Source of the DNA: Mycolicibacterium lacusdiani
GTDB taxonomy: Bacteria > Actinomycetota > Actinomycetes > Mycobacteriales > Mycobacteriaceae
Direction of reading: 5' to 3'
Assembly (NCBI RefSeq): GCF_021916785.1
Contig: NZ_JAKCFC010000008.1
Coordinates: forward strand, 62,001-126,000
Length of the DNA: 64,000 bases
Both the position numbers and the translations under genes were made by a program. The notes under the pieces are model-generated. The model was not told where the DNA came from. It saw only the letters and a list, made by a program, of their open reading frames with translations, and did no database searches. This document shows, in pieces, positions 45,401-54,128 of the stretch (position 1 is the first letter of the stretch; each line of letters begins with the position of its first letter).

Positions 45401-46741
45401 TCAGGCCGGGGGCGGTCCTGGCTGCTGCCCGAGGGGACCCGGCGGCAGCACCGGGGCGGCTTCGGCGGGCAGTCCGCCGGGCGCGGGCGGAGGTGGCGGC
45501 GGGGCGAACGGAGCCGCGGGAACCGGGTTCGGGGGCCCGAACAGCGGCGGCGCGAACGGGGCGGGAGCGGGCGGTGGGACGGCGGCCGGCAGCGGTACCG
45601 GGGTGCCCTGGATGCAGAACACCTGGCAGTTCTGCTGCGGTGCTGACGGCGCGGGGGCGCCACCGGGTGCGACGGCACCGGGGTTCAGCGGTCCGGGCGC
45701 GGCGGCGGGTGCCCCGATCGTGCCCGCGGCGTTGGTGCCGCCGATGTCGAACAGCGGTGTGACGGCCAGCGGATCGGTCGCGGGCAGGCCGGTCGCGTTG
45801 GGCGGCAGGCCCGGGCCGAGACCTGCGCCGCGGGTCGTCGTGAGGTGGACGTCGGAGATCGGCGGCGGCGGGCCGCCGATGACCGGCAGATCGACCGGCT
45901 CCACGCCCGTCTGGTAGGCGGCCGCCCATCCAAGTACGTTGCGCGCGTAGGCCATCGAGTTGTTGTAGCGCAGGATCGCGGCGAGCACCTGCGACTGGTC
46001 GCGCAGGTTGAGGTTGCCGCTGCACAGGTAGCGGGCGGCGGCCAGCGTCGAGTCGAACAGGTTCTGCACGTCGGCCTTGCCGTCGTTGTCGCCGTCGGAG
46101 GCGTAGCGCGCCCAGGTGCCCGGCAGGAACTGCATCGGCCCCATGGCACGGGCGTAGGTGACCCGGCCGGACTGCACGCTCTGCACGATCACTTCGTTGC
46201 CCGCCAGCGTCCCGTCCAGGGTCGGACCGTAGATGGGCTGGATCGGCGTGCCGCGTGCGTCGGTGGCACCGCCATTGGCGTGTAGCGATTCGATGCGGCC
46301 GATGCCCGCCAACAGGTTCCAGCTGACGCCGCACCCGGGGTAGGCCGACGCCATCATGCGCTCGGCGTTGCGGTAGGCGTTGAGCGCCATCACTGGGATG
46401 CGCATGTTGCCCATCGTGCTGAACACGATCGGCGGTGGCGGTGGCGACGGGTTGGCCGCGGCGATCCGCAGTGGCTTGATCGGCTTGGCGGCGGCGATCA
46501 CCCGGACGCCCGAGTCGTCGGCACCGCGCGCGACGGCTGCGAGTGGCATGTAGCCGTCCGCGCTGACCGTGTGCTTGGGCGCGGGTGCGGCCGCCCCGAC
46601 CGCGCCGATGAGCACCGCGGGGGCGATGACGAGAACGCCGAAAGCTGGTGTGCGGACCACTCGGGCCGCGCGACGACGCACCGTTGCGATGACGTCGCGT
46701 CCGCCAATGTGCACTAAGACCGTCCTACCCAAGCCAAACAC
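45401..46741 (-). CDS. Lytic murein transglycosylase
   Basis: A 446-residue exported protein (Rv1230c-like). A signal/membrane segment is at about 33-53 (PAFGVLVIAPAVLIGAVGAAA). The transglycosylase domain (about 110-270) includes the catalytic Glu in GIGRIESLHANGG, and MGPMQFLPGTWARY. The C-terminal 170 residues are Pro/Ala-rich and probably span the wall. It cleaves peptidoglycan glycan strands to 1,6-anhydro ends. First codon uncertain: GTG at 46741 or 46714. Confidence 0.9.
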   Translation of the reverse strand: MFGLGRTVLVHIGGRDVIATVRRRAARVVRTPAFGVLVIAPAVLIGAVGAAAPAPKHTVSADGYMPLAAVARGADDSGVRVIAAAKPIKPLRIAAANPSPPPPPIVFSTMGNMRIPVMALNAYRNAERMMASAYPGCGVSWNLLAGIGRIESLHANGGATDARGTPIQPIYGPTLDGTLAGNEVIVQSVQSGRVTYARAMGPMQFLPGTWARYASDGDNDGKADVQNLFDSTLAAARYLCSGNLNLRDQSQVLAAILRYNNSMAYARNVLGWAAAYQTGVEPVDLPVIGGPPPPISDVHLTTTRGAGLGPGLPPNATGLPATDPLAVTPLFDIGGTNAAGTIGAPAAAPGPLNPGAVAPGGAPAPSAPQQNCQVFCIQGTPVPLPAAVPPPAPAPFAPPLFGPPNPVPAAPFAPPPPPPAPGGLPAEAAPVLPPGPLGQQPGPPPA

Positions 46742-46833
46742 CGTGTGAACCAGGTCACCATACCGACTTCGGTTTCATACGTTGCAGCAATCCCCACAAT
46801 GGCTTTCAACACCCTCGTTGGCGAGATCGCACA

Positions 46834-47409
46834 TCACGGATTGGAGGGTTCGGCACGCCCGTCACTTCGGGTGTCACCGCGTGAGGCCGACTTGCCCTTC
46901 TTGTCCGACTTCGACTTGCTCCCACCCTCCTTCGGCGGCTGCAATTCGTTGAGCAGGTCGCGTAGGTCCTCGAGTTCGCGGCGCAGGTAGTCGCGAGTGA
47001 CGACCTCGCCCACCGCGATTCGCAGTGCGGCCAGCTCGCGGGCGAGGAACTCGGTGTCGGCCTTCGTCTGCTGGGCGCGGCGCCGGTCCTCTTCGAGCGC
47101 CACCCGATCGCGGTTCTCCTGCCGGTTCTGCGCCAACAGGATCAGGGGCGCGGCGTAGGCGGCCTGCGTCGAGAACGCCAGGTTCAGCAGGATGAACGGG
47201 TACGGGTCCCATTGCAGCTGAAGGGCGAACAGGTTCAGCAGGATCCAGATGACGACGAACACCGTCTGCATCGCCAGGTAGCGGCCGGTGCCGAGGAACC
47301 GGGCGAACCTCTCGCCGAAGCGGCCGGCGGCCTCCACGTCGAACTGCGGGGTGAGGCGTCGGGACGTACGGGGTGTGTCGAGGCGCTGACGCGCCGTCGC
47401 CTCACTCAT
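46834..47409 (-). CDS. DUF1003 membrane protein
   Basis: A 191-residue protein with two membrane segments (about 46-65 and 72-93) and a cytoplasmic coiled region (RQENRDRVALEEDRRRAQQTK). The C-terminal tail is Lys/Ser-rich. It overlaps the MgtE-N/CBS gene by 4 bp (ATGA), so the two work together; Rv1231c/Rv1232c pair. Function unknown. Confidence 0.9.
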   Translation of the reverse strand: MSEATARQRLDTPRTSRRLTPQFDVEAAGRFGERFARFLGTGRYLAMQTVFVVIWILLNLFALQLQWDPYPFILLNLAFSTQAAYAAPLILLAQNRQENRDRVALEEDRRRAQQTKADTEFLARELAALRIAVGEVVTRDYLRRELEDLRDLLNELQPPKEGGSKSKSDKKGKSASRGDTRSDGRAEPSNP

Positions 47410-48722
47410 GACGGCCTAGCGGGGCCCGCGGCCGTCACGTCGGCAACCGGCAGTTCGGGTTCGTCGACGTTGACACGCCAATCGTGCGGTAGGAGGTGGT
47501 CGAGCACGTCGTCCACGGTGACGGCGCCCAGCAGATGGTTCTCCTCGTCCACCACCGGCCCGCAGAGCAGGTTGTAGGCGGCGAAGTAGCGGGTGACCGC
47601 GGCCAGCGAGGTGTCGGGGGTCAGGTTGGGCAGGTCGGTGTCTACGATGCCGCTGACCAGGGTGGCTGGCGGCTCGCGCAGCAGCCGCTGCAGGTGCACG
47701 CAGCCCAGATAGCGCCCGGTCGGCGTCGCGGTCGGCGGGCGCACGACGAACGCCAGCGACGCCAACGCCGGGGTCAGGTCGGGATCTCGGACGCGGGCCA
47801 GCGCCTCGGCGACCGTGGTGTCGGGGGCGAGCACGACGGGACCCGAGGTCATCAGACCGCCCGCGGTGTCGGGGGAGTGCTTGAGCAGTCGCCGCACCGG
47901 TTCGGAGTCCTCGGGATCCATGCGGGCCAGCAGCACCTCGGCGCGCGAGGCACCCAGTTCGCCGAGCAGGTCGGCGGCGTCGTCGGGATCCATCTCCTCG
48001 AGCACGTCGGCCGCCCGCTCGGTGTCGAGCTGTTCGAGCAGATCGACCTGCTCGCTCTCGGGGAGCTCCTGCAGGATGTCGGCGAGGCGCTCGTCGCCGA
48101 GGGCGTTGATCACCTCGTATCGCCGCTTGGACGGTAGCTCTCGGATCGCGTCGGCGACCTCTATCGGTCGCTGCCCCTCGAACTGCGCGAGCAGCTGCGC
48201 GACGCCCTGGCCGGGCAGCGCGAGCGCCGACGGCGTCAGTCCGATGACGTTCTGCCATTCGACGGCGTGCACCGACGTGCGCCGGCCTAGGCGCCGGTGG
48301 TTCCGCACCGCCACGCGGGTGACGACCCAGTCGCGGGAACGGACCTGCTCCATGGCGAGATCGACGACCACGACGTCGACGCCTGCGAGCTGCGGCAGCT
48401 CGGGATCTTCGACGCGGACCCGGGTGTCGAGGACCTGGCCCAGGACGAGGACCTCACCGGGCCGCTGGGCGAATCGGCGCAGCGACACGTTGCCGGTGGT
48501 CAGCGTGACCGCGCTCGGCTCGATGGCGGTGACGCGCAGGATCGGCACGAAGATCCTTCTGCGCGTGAGCAATTCGACGACCAGTCCCAGTACGCGGGGC
48601 TGCTGCTTGACGATGCTGATGCTGATGACGACGTCGCGAACGCGCCCGATGGACTCGCCATCGGGACCGAGCACCACCATCCCCGCTAGTCGGGCCGCAT
48701 AGACCCTGTTCACCGCCGCCAT
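47406..48722 (-). CDS. PRC-barrel / MgtE N-terminal / CBS domain protein without channel
   Basis: A 438-residue cytoplasmic protein. Two PRC-barrel-like regions (about 5-75 and 80-165) are followed by an MgtE N-terminal superhelical domain (about 190-300, repeats like LPESEQVDLLEQLDTERAADVLEEMDPDDAADLL) and a CBS pair (about 300-425). The MgtE membrane channel is absent. In MgtE those cytosolic domains bind Mg2+ and gate the pore, so it may sense Mg for the DUF1003 partner or CorA. Rv1232c-like. Confidence 0.9.
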   Translation of the reverse strand: MAAVNRVYAARLAGMVVLGPDGESIGRVRDVVISISIVKQQPRVLGLVVELLTRRRIFVPILRVTAIEPSAVTLTTGNVSLRRFAQRPGEVLVLGQVLDTRVRVEDPELPQLAGVDVVVVDLAMEQVRSRDWVVTRVAVRNHRRLGRRTSVHAVEWQNVIGLTPSALALPGQGVAQLLAQFEGQRPIEVADAIRELPSKRRYEVINALGDERLADILQELPESEQVDLLEQLDTERAADVLEEMDPDDAADLLGELGASRAEVLLARMDPEDSEPVRRLLKHSPDTAGGLMTSGPVVLAPDTTVAEALARVRDPDLTPALASLAFVVRPPTATPTGRYLGCVHLQRLLREPPATLVSGIVDTDLPNLTPDTSLAAVTRYFAAYNLLCGPVVDEENHLLGAVTVDDVLDHLLPHDWRVNVDEPELPVADVTAAGPARPS

Positions 48723-48747
48723 GTCTCAAAGGGTAGAGAGTGTTGGC

Positions 48748-49704
48748 GTGTCCAACCCGTATCGCCCCCGTCGAACCGTCCTGTCGGTCCCCGGTAGCAG
48801 CGACAAGATGATCGCCAAGGGCAAGCAGCTGCCCGCCGACGAGGTGTTCCTCGACCTCGAGGACGCCGTCGCCCCGGACGCGAAGGGCGCTGCACGTGCC
48901 CGGGTGGCCGCCGCGCTCGCCGAACCCGGCTGGGCCGGTCAGCTGCGCGGTGTCCGGGTCAACGACTGGACCACGCCATGGACCCACGCCGACGTCATCG
49001 AGGTCGTGGCGAGTGCAGGCGAACACCTCGACCTGGTGGTGCTGCCGAAGGTCGTCGACGTCTCGCACGTTCAGGCGCTGGACTTGCTGCTCACCCAACT
49101 CGAGCACACGCACGGACTTCCGGTGGGACGGATCGGAATCGAGGCGCAGATCGAGAATGCCGCGGGCCTGTCCAACCTCGACGCGATCGCCGCGGCCCCG
49201 CGGGTGCAGTCGTTGGTGCTGGGGCCGGCCGACATGATGGCGAGCCTGAACATGCGCACCCTGGTCGTCGGCGAGCAGCCCGAGGGCTACGACGTGGGCG
49301 ACGCCCACCACTACGTCCTGATGCGCATCCTCGTCGCCGCGCGCACGCACGGCATCAACGCGATCGACGGGCCCTACCTGTTGGTGCGCGACACCGAGGC
49401 CTTCCGCAGGGTTGCCGCTCGCTCGGCGGCGCTCGGCTACGACGGCAAGTGGGTGCTGCACCCCGACCAGATCGCCGCGGGCAACGAGATCTTCAGCCCC
49501 CGCCAGGACGACTACGACCACGCCGAGCTGATCCTCGAGGCCTACGAGTGGCACACGTCCAGGGCGGGCGGGGCGCGCGGTGCGGTGATGCTCGGCGACG
49601 AGATGATCGACGAGGCGAGCCGCAAGATGGCGTTGGTGATCGCGGGCAAGGGCAGGGCGGCCGGGATGGCGCGCACGACGGCGCCGTTCGAACCGCCCGC
49701 GTAA
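48748..49704 (+). CDS. HpcH/HpaI aldolase / CitE-like lyase
   Basis: A 318-residue TIM-barrel protein of the citrate lyase beta / malyl-CoA lyase family. SVPGSSDKMIAKG, DEVFLDLEDAVAP (metal and phosphate binding), IGIEAQIENAAG and GKWVLHPDQI are seen. Substrate is probably an acyl-CoA such as malyl-CoA or citramalyl-CoA. GTG start chosen; an ATG 27 bases upstream overlaps the divergent gene start. Alone, without other glyoxylate genes. Confidence 0.88.
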   Translation: MSNPYRPRRTVLSVPGSSDKMIAKGKQLPADEVFLDLEDAVAPDAKGAARARVAAALAEPGWAGQLRGVRVNDWTTPWTHADVIEVVASAGEHLDLVVLPKVVDVSHVQALDLLLTQLEHTHGLPVGRIGIEAQIENAAGLSNLDAIAAAPRVQSLVLGPADMMASLNMRTLVVGEQPEGYDVGDAHHYVLMRILVAARTHGINAIDGPYLLVRDTEAFRRVAARSAALGYDGKWVLHPDQIAAGNEIFSPRQDDYDHAELILEAYEWHTSRAGGARGAVMLGDEMIDEASRKMALVIAGKGRAAGMARTTAPFEPPA

Positions 49705-49710
49705 CGCTCG

Positions 49711-50220
49711 TCAGAAGGTGGTGACGCCGCTCGCGAAGAGCCCGATCATCAGCAGCAGGTACAGGATCATGCCCGCTGTGATCAGCCCGCCGACGATGAC
49801 GCCCGCGAGCGCCAGACCCCAACCGTCCTGCCCGGTGCGACGGGTCTCGCGCATCGCGATGATCCCGAGCACGACGCCGACGACCGCGGGCAGGCCGCAG
49901 AGCAGCCCGGTCAGCGCGCAGACCAGCGCCGCGATCGCCTTGCCGTTGGTGCCCGCAGGCTGGGCCGCTCGATACGGGTCGTACGGGTAGCCGCCGGCGT
50001 ACGGCGGATAGGGCGGCGGGTAGCCGGACTGCGGATGACCCGGAGCCGGATAGCCGGGAGCCGCATACCCGGGCGGCGGGTATCCGCCCGGTTGCGACCA
50101 CCCGTCGGAGTAGACCGGCGGCGGCAGCCCGGGGTTGGCGGGGTAGTCCAGCGGCTGCGTCGAACCGTCGGGTGCGGGGAACTCCGGGCCGCGGTAGGGC
50201 TGCTCGGGACCGTTGGTCAT
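49711..50220 (-). CDS. DUF4190 membrane protein with Pro/Tyr-rich N terminus
   Basis: A 169-residue protein. The first 85 residues are Pro/Gly/Tyr-rich (PPPGYAAPGYPAPGHP), and the rest has two to three membrane segments with GKAIAALVCALTGLLCGLPAVVGVVLG and LALAGVIVGG typical of DUF4190. It overlaps its paralogue upstream by 4 bp. Function unknown; Rv1233c-like. Confidence 0.85.
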   Translation of the reverse strand: MTNGPEQPYRGPEFPAPDGSTQPLDYPANPGLPPPVYSDGWSQPGGYPPPGYAAPGYPAPGHPQSGYPPPYPPYAGGYPYDPYRAAQPAGTNGKAIAALVCALTGLLCGLPAVVGVVLGIIAMRETRRTGQDGWGLALAGVIVGGLITAGMILYLLLMIGLFASGVTTF

Positions 50221-50945
50221 CAAGCCGCCGCGACGAGGACGAGCCAGAGCATGCTGAACAGCAGTGTGACGGCGCCGACGATGATCCCCGCGAGCGCCAG
50301 GCCCCGGCCGGACTCGCCGCTCACCTTGATCTGGTTGATCGCGACGACGCCGAGGATGATGCCCGCGATCGAGCCGATGCCGCACAGCGACACCACGGAC
50401 GCCACCAGTGAGGCAATGGCCAACGCGTTCGTCTTCGTGGGCTGCGCGCCGTAGGCCGGATAGCCGGGAGCGCCGTAACCCGGAGCCCCGTAACCGGGTG
50501 CGCCATACCCGGGTGCGCCATAGCCGGGTGCGCCATAGCCGGGTGCGCCATAGCCCGGCGGCGGGTACCCGGGCGGCGGACCGTAGCCGGGGGCGGCGCC
50601 GTATGGCGGGGGAGGCGGGTAGTTGCCTGGGGTGCCGTACTGCGGTGGCGCCTGCTGGCCGAACTGCGACTGGTCGTACTGGGGTTGGCCGTACTCGGGT
50701 TGGCCGTACTGCGATTGGTCGTACGAGGGCTGCTCGTACGAGGACTGGTCGTAGCGGGGCTGCTCGTGGGACGGCGGCTCGTAGGAGTTCGCGTACGCCG
50801 GCGCCGAGTCGCCGGAATCCCGCTCGTCAGGTCGCGGGGTGTCCTCGATCGGGGGCGATTCATAGCCCTGGGGAGCCGGTTCCGACCCCCCGGCGCCCGA
50901 GTCGGGTGACGACGTCTGACCTGGGTTCGAGTCCTCACTCGTCAT
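50220..50945 (-). CDS. DUF4190 membrane protein with GAPGY repeats
   Basis: A 241-residue paralogue of the previous gene. The long N terminus carries YxQPxYDQ repeats and then eight pentapeptide units of the GAPGY/PPPGY form. The C-terminal DUF4190 part (about 165-241) has two membrane helices (ALAIASLVASVVSLCGIGSI, LALAGIIVGAVTLLFSMLWL). Tandem arrangement implies duplication. The ATG chosen follows the divergent gene promoter. Unknown role. Confidence 0.85.
   Translation of the reverse strand: MTSEDSNPGQTSSPDSGAGGSEPAPQGYESPPIEDTPRPDERDSGDSAPAYANSYEPPSHEQPRYDQSSYEQPSYDQSQYGQPEYGQPQYDQSQFGQQAPPQYGTPGNYPPPPPYGAAPGYGPPPGYPPPGYGAPGYGAPGYGAPGYGAPGYGAPGYGAPGYPAYGAQPTKTNALAIASLVASVVSLCGIGSIAGIILGVVAINQIKVSGESGRGLALAGIIVGAVTLLFSMLWLVLVAAA
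50461..50580. repeat. Eight tandem 15-bp units inside a coding region
   Basis: Units such as TAGCCGGGTGCGCCA repeat eight times from 50461 (two perfect adjacent copies at 50521-50550). They encode the GAPGY/PPPGY pentapeptides and keep the frame. Such arrays change copy number easily, so strain length variation is expected. Confidence 0.85.
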
Positions 50946-51062
50946 GGACCCAAACCTAGCGCACCGCCGATACCGAGTGTTCGACGCGCTTTCGGGGCAC
51001 GATGAGCCATGCCGGTGCGTTGTCGTGAGAGACGCGAACTCACTTCTTCCGAGGAGACGAAC

Positions 51063-51563
51063 ATGACCAGCCCGCTTCAACCAGGACAGAAGCAGGGACG
51101 TGGAATGCCCCCAGCACTGCCGACCCCGCCCAAGGGATGGCCGATCGGGTCGTACCCCACCTACGCCGAAGCGCAACGGGCGGTCGACTACCTGTCCGAC
51201 CAGCAGTTTCCGGTGCAGCAGGTCACCATCGTCGGCGTCGACCTCATGCAGGTGGAACGCGTCACGGGCAGGTTGACGTGGCCGCGCGTGCTCGGCGGCG
51301 GTGCGCTGACCGGCGCCTGGCTCGGCCTGTTCATCGGTCTGGTGCTCGGCTTCTTCAGCCCGAGCCCGTGGGGGTCGCTGATCGCCGGTCTGGTCGCCGG
51401 TGTGTTCTTCGGCTTGATCACCTCGGGCCTGCAGTACGCGATGGCCCGCGGCACAAGGGATTTCAGCTCGACGATGCAGCTCGTCGCCGGACGCTACGAC
51501 GTCCTGTGCGACCCGCAGGCCGCCGAGCAGGGGCGGGATCTGCTGGCGCGCTTGACTATCTGA
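51063..51563 (+). CDS. Membrane protein with general-stress-like fold (Rv1234-like)
   Basis: A 166-residue protein. Residues 20-60 resemble the general stress protein 17M-like domain (IGSYPTYAEAQRAVDYLSDQQFPVQQVTIVGVDL), and a double membrane hairpin follows at about 78-120 (GGALTGAWLGLFIGLVLGFF, LIAGLVAGVFFGLI). ATG start with GAGGAGACGAAC upstream. Function unknown. Confidence 0.88.
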   Translation: MTSPLQPGQKQGRGMPPALPTPPKGWPIGSYPTYAEAQRAVDYLSDQQFPVQQVTIVGVDLMQVERVTGRLTWPRVLGGGALTGAWLGLFIGLVLGFFSPSPWGSLIAGLVAGVFFGLITSGLQYAMARGTRDFSSTMQLVAGRYDVLCDPQAAEQGRDLLARLTI

Positions 51564-51642
51564 CGGGTGTCGCGGTGGTCGCCCGCGCGCGAAGTCCGAG
51601 GTCACGATTCGGCCCGATATCGGCCGTACGCGGCGGGGAGTG

Positions 51643-51672
51643 TTGCACATCACGCCCAGATCGCTCTACGGT
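51643..51672 (+). promoter_or_regulatory. Candidate lpqY-sugABC promoter
   Basis: TTGCAC (51643-51648), 18 nt and TACGGT (51667-51672), giving a leader of about 90 nt before lpqY. The leader contains a GC-rich symmetric stretch but I see no clear attenuator. Confidence 0.45.
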
Positions 51673-51770
51673 TTGCGCGCGGGAGGTTTCCCCGCCCGCC
51701 GTCGCGCCAGCGGCGACGTGAAGCGACGGAGCTGCCTCGGCGGCCCGTCGGACGCGGATGGAGGCGGGTC

Positions 51771-53174
51771 GTGCGCGCTCGGCGGCTATGCGCTGCGGCT
51801 GTAGCTGCGCTGACGATGACCTCGGTGGCGTCGTTGACGGCGTGCAGCTCCGGCGGTGGCGGGAACGTCATCAACTTCTACACACCGGCCAACGAGATGG
51901 CGACGTTCACCGCGGTGGCGAAGCGCTGCAACGAGGAACTCGGCGGCCGGTTCGAGATAAAGCAGGTCAGCCTGCCCAAGGGCGCCGACGACCAGCGGCT
52001 GCAGCTGGCTCGCCGACTCACCGGCAACGACAAGACCCTCGACGTCATGGCGCTCGACGTGGTCTGGACCGCCGAGTTCGCCGAAGCCGGTTGGGCGTTG
52101 CCGCTTTCCGACGATCCGGCAGGCCAGGCGGAGGCCGACGCCCGCGAGGACACCCTGCCCGGACCGCTGAAGACGGCCGAGTGGCAGGACGAGCTGTACG
52201 CGGCGCCCGTCACCACCAACACCCAATTGCTTTGGTATCGCGCCGATCTGGTACCCGAACCGCCCCGGGACTGGGACGCCATGGTGGCCGACGCCACCCG
52301 CCTGCATGCCGCCGGTGAGCCGAGTTGGATTGCCGTGCAGGCCAAGCAGTACGAGGGCCTCATGGTGTGGTTCAACACGTTGCTGGCCAGCGCCGGGGGA
52401 CAGATCCTCTCCGAGGACGGCGAGACCGTCACGCTCACCGACACCCCCGAGCATCGCGCCGCGACGGTAAAGGCGCTGCAGATCATCAAGTCCGTCGCCA
52501 CCGCCCCGGGTGCCGACCCGTCGATCACCCAGACCGACGAGGGCACGGCACGCTTGGCGCTCGAACAGGGCAAGGCGGCGCTCGAGGTGAACTGGCCGTT
52601 CGTGCTGCCCTCGCTGCTGGAGAACGCGGTCAAGGGCGGCGTCTCCTTCCTGCCGCTCGATCAGCAGCCCGACCTCGCGAGCGCCATCAACGACGAGGGC
52701 ACGTTCTCGCCGTCCGACGAGCAGTTCACCTCGGCGTACGAGGCGAGCAAGAAGGTGTTCGGCTTCGCCGAGTTCCCGGGCGTCGTGCCCGGACAGCCCG
52801 CGAAGGTCACGCTCGGCGGACTGAACCTGGCGGTGGGCAAGAACACTCAGCGCAAGGCCGAGGCCTTCGAGGCGATCCGCTGCCTGCGCAACGCCGAGAA
52901 CCAGCGGTACACCTCGGTCGAGGGCGGCCTGCCCGCCGTGCGCGCGTCGCTGTACGACGACCCCGCCTTCCAGGCCAAGTACCCGCAGTACGACGTCATC
53001 CGCCGCCAGCTCGTCGACGCGGCAGTGCGGCCCGCGACCCCGGTGTATCAGGCGGTGTCGACCCGCATCTCGGCGACGTTGGCGCCCATCACCGAGATCG
53101 ACCCGGAGCGCACGGCCGACGAACTCGCCGAACAGGTGCAGAAGGCCATCGACGGCAAGGGGCTGATCCCGTGA
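51771..53174 (+). CDS. lpqY: Trehalose-binding lipoprotein LpqY
   Basis: A 467-residue lipoprotein and substrate-binding part of the LpqY-SugABC trehalose importer. Lipobox at C25 (SLTACSS). The body is an extracellular solute-binding family 1 fold (NVINFYTPANEMATFTAVAKRCNEE, DVMALDVVWTAEFAEAGW). It recovers trehalose released during mycolate transfer. GTG start with GGAGGCGG. It is the first gene of the operon and overlaps sugA by 4 bp (GTGA). Confidence 0.97.
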   Translation: MRARRLCAAAVAALTMTSVASLTACSSGGGGNVINFYTPANEMATFTAVAKRCNEELGGRFEIKQVSLPKGADDQRLQLARRLTGNDKTLDVMALDVVWTAEFAEAGWALPLSDDPAGQAEADAREDTLPGPLKTAEWQDELYAAPVTTNTQLLWYRADLVPEPPRDWDAMVADATRLHAAGEPSWIAVQAKQYEGLMVWFNTLLASAGGQILSEDGETVTLTDTPEHRAATVKALQIIKSVATAPGADPSITQTDEGTARLALEQGKAALEVNWPFVLPSLLENAVKGGVSFLPLDQQPDLASAINDEGTFSPSDEQFTSAYEASKKVFGFAEFPGVVPGQPAKVTLGGLNLAVGKNTQRKAEAFEAIRCLRNAENQRYTSVEGGLPAVRASLYDDPAFQAKYPQYDVIRRQLVDAAVRPATPVYQAVSTRISATLAPITEIDPERTADELAEQVQKAIDGKGLIP

Positions 53175-54100
53175 CCGCGGTACCCACCGAGTCGACGGCC
53201 GCCGTCGCCGCCACCGACGACGAGCGGTCCGAGCGCAAGCTTGCCTTCCTGTTGATCAGTCCCGCGGTGCTGCTGATGATCGCGGTCACGGCGTACCCGA
53301 TCGCCTACGCGGTGTGGCTGAGCCTGCAGCGCTACAACCTCGCCGCGCCGGACGACACCGAGTTCGTCGGACTGAGCAACTACGTCACGATCCTCACCGA
53401 CGGCTACTGGTGGACGGCCTTCGCGGTGACGTTGGCGATCACCGTCGTGTCGGTGGCCATCGAGTTCGTGCTCGGCTTGGCGCTTGCACTGGTCATGCAC
53501 CGGACGATCTTCGGCAAGGGCGTGGTGCGGACCGCGATCCTGGTGCCGTACGGCATCGTGACCGTCGCCGCGTCCTACAGCTGGTACTACGCGTGGACGC
53601 CGGGCACCGGCTACCTGGCCAACCTGCTGCCCGAGGGCAGTGCGCCCCTGACCGAACAGTTCCCGTCGCTCGCGATCGTGGTGCTGGCCGAGGTGTGGAA
53701 GACGACGCCGTTCATGGCGCTGCTGCTGCTCGCCGGGCTGGCGCTGGTGCCGCAGGATCTCCTCAACGCAGCGCAGGTCGACGGCGCCGGTTCGTGGACC
53801 CGGCTGGTCAAGATCATCCTGCCGCTGATGAAGCCGGCGATCCTGGTGGCGCTGCTGTTCCGCACGCTCGATGCGTTCCGCATCTTCGACAACATCTACG
53901 TGCTGACCGGCGGGGCCAACGACACCGGATCGGTGTCGATCCTGGGTTACGACAACCTGTTCAAGGCATTCAATCTCGGCCTCGGATCGGCGATCAGCGT
54001 CCTGGTGTTCCTGTCGGTGGCGATCATCGCGTTCATCTTCATCAAGATCTTCGGTGCGGCCGCGCCCGGCAGCGACGACGTGGGGGGAGCACGCCGATGA
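53171..54100 (+). CDS. sugA: Trehalose ABC transporter permease SugA
   Basis: A 309-residue inner-membrane permease with six predicted helices. It carries the MalF-type EAA motif in DLLNAAQVDGAGSWTRLVKIILPLMKP. Pairs with SugB. GTG start overlapping lpqY by 4 bp. A charged N terminus of about 30 residues is cytoplasmic. Confidence 0.97.
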   Translation: MTAVPTESTAAVAATDDERSERKLAFLLISPAVLLMIAVTAYPIAYAVWLSLQRYNLAAPDDTEFVGLSNYVTILTDGYWWTAFAVTLAITVVSVAIEFVLGLALALVMHRTIFGKGVVRTAILVPYGIVTVAASYSWYYAWTPGTGYLANLLPEGSAPLTEQFPSLAIVVLAEVWKTTPFMALLLLAGLALVPQDLLNAAQVDGAGSWTRLVKIILPLMKPAILVALLFRTLDAFRIFDNIYVLTGGANDTGSVSILGYDNLFKAFNLGLGSAISVLVFLSVAIIAFIFIKIFGAAAPGSDDVGGARR

Positions 54101-54128
54101 GCGCTCGCGCGAAGAGCGGGGGAGACCG

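Noticed and set aside
50461..50580. Possible CRISPR array
   Set aside because: Repeats are 15 bp, contiguous, in frame and coding; no spacers.
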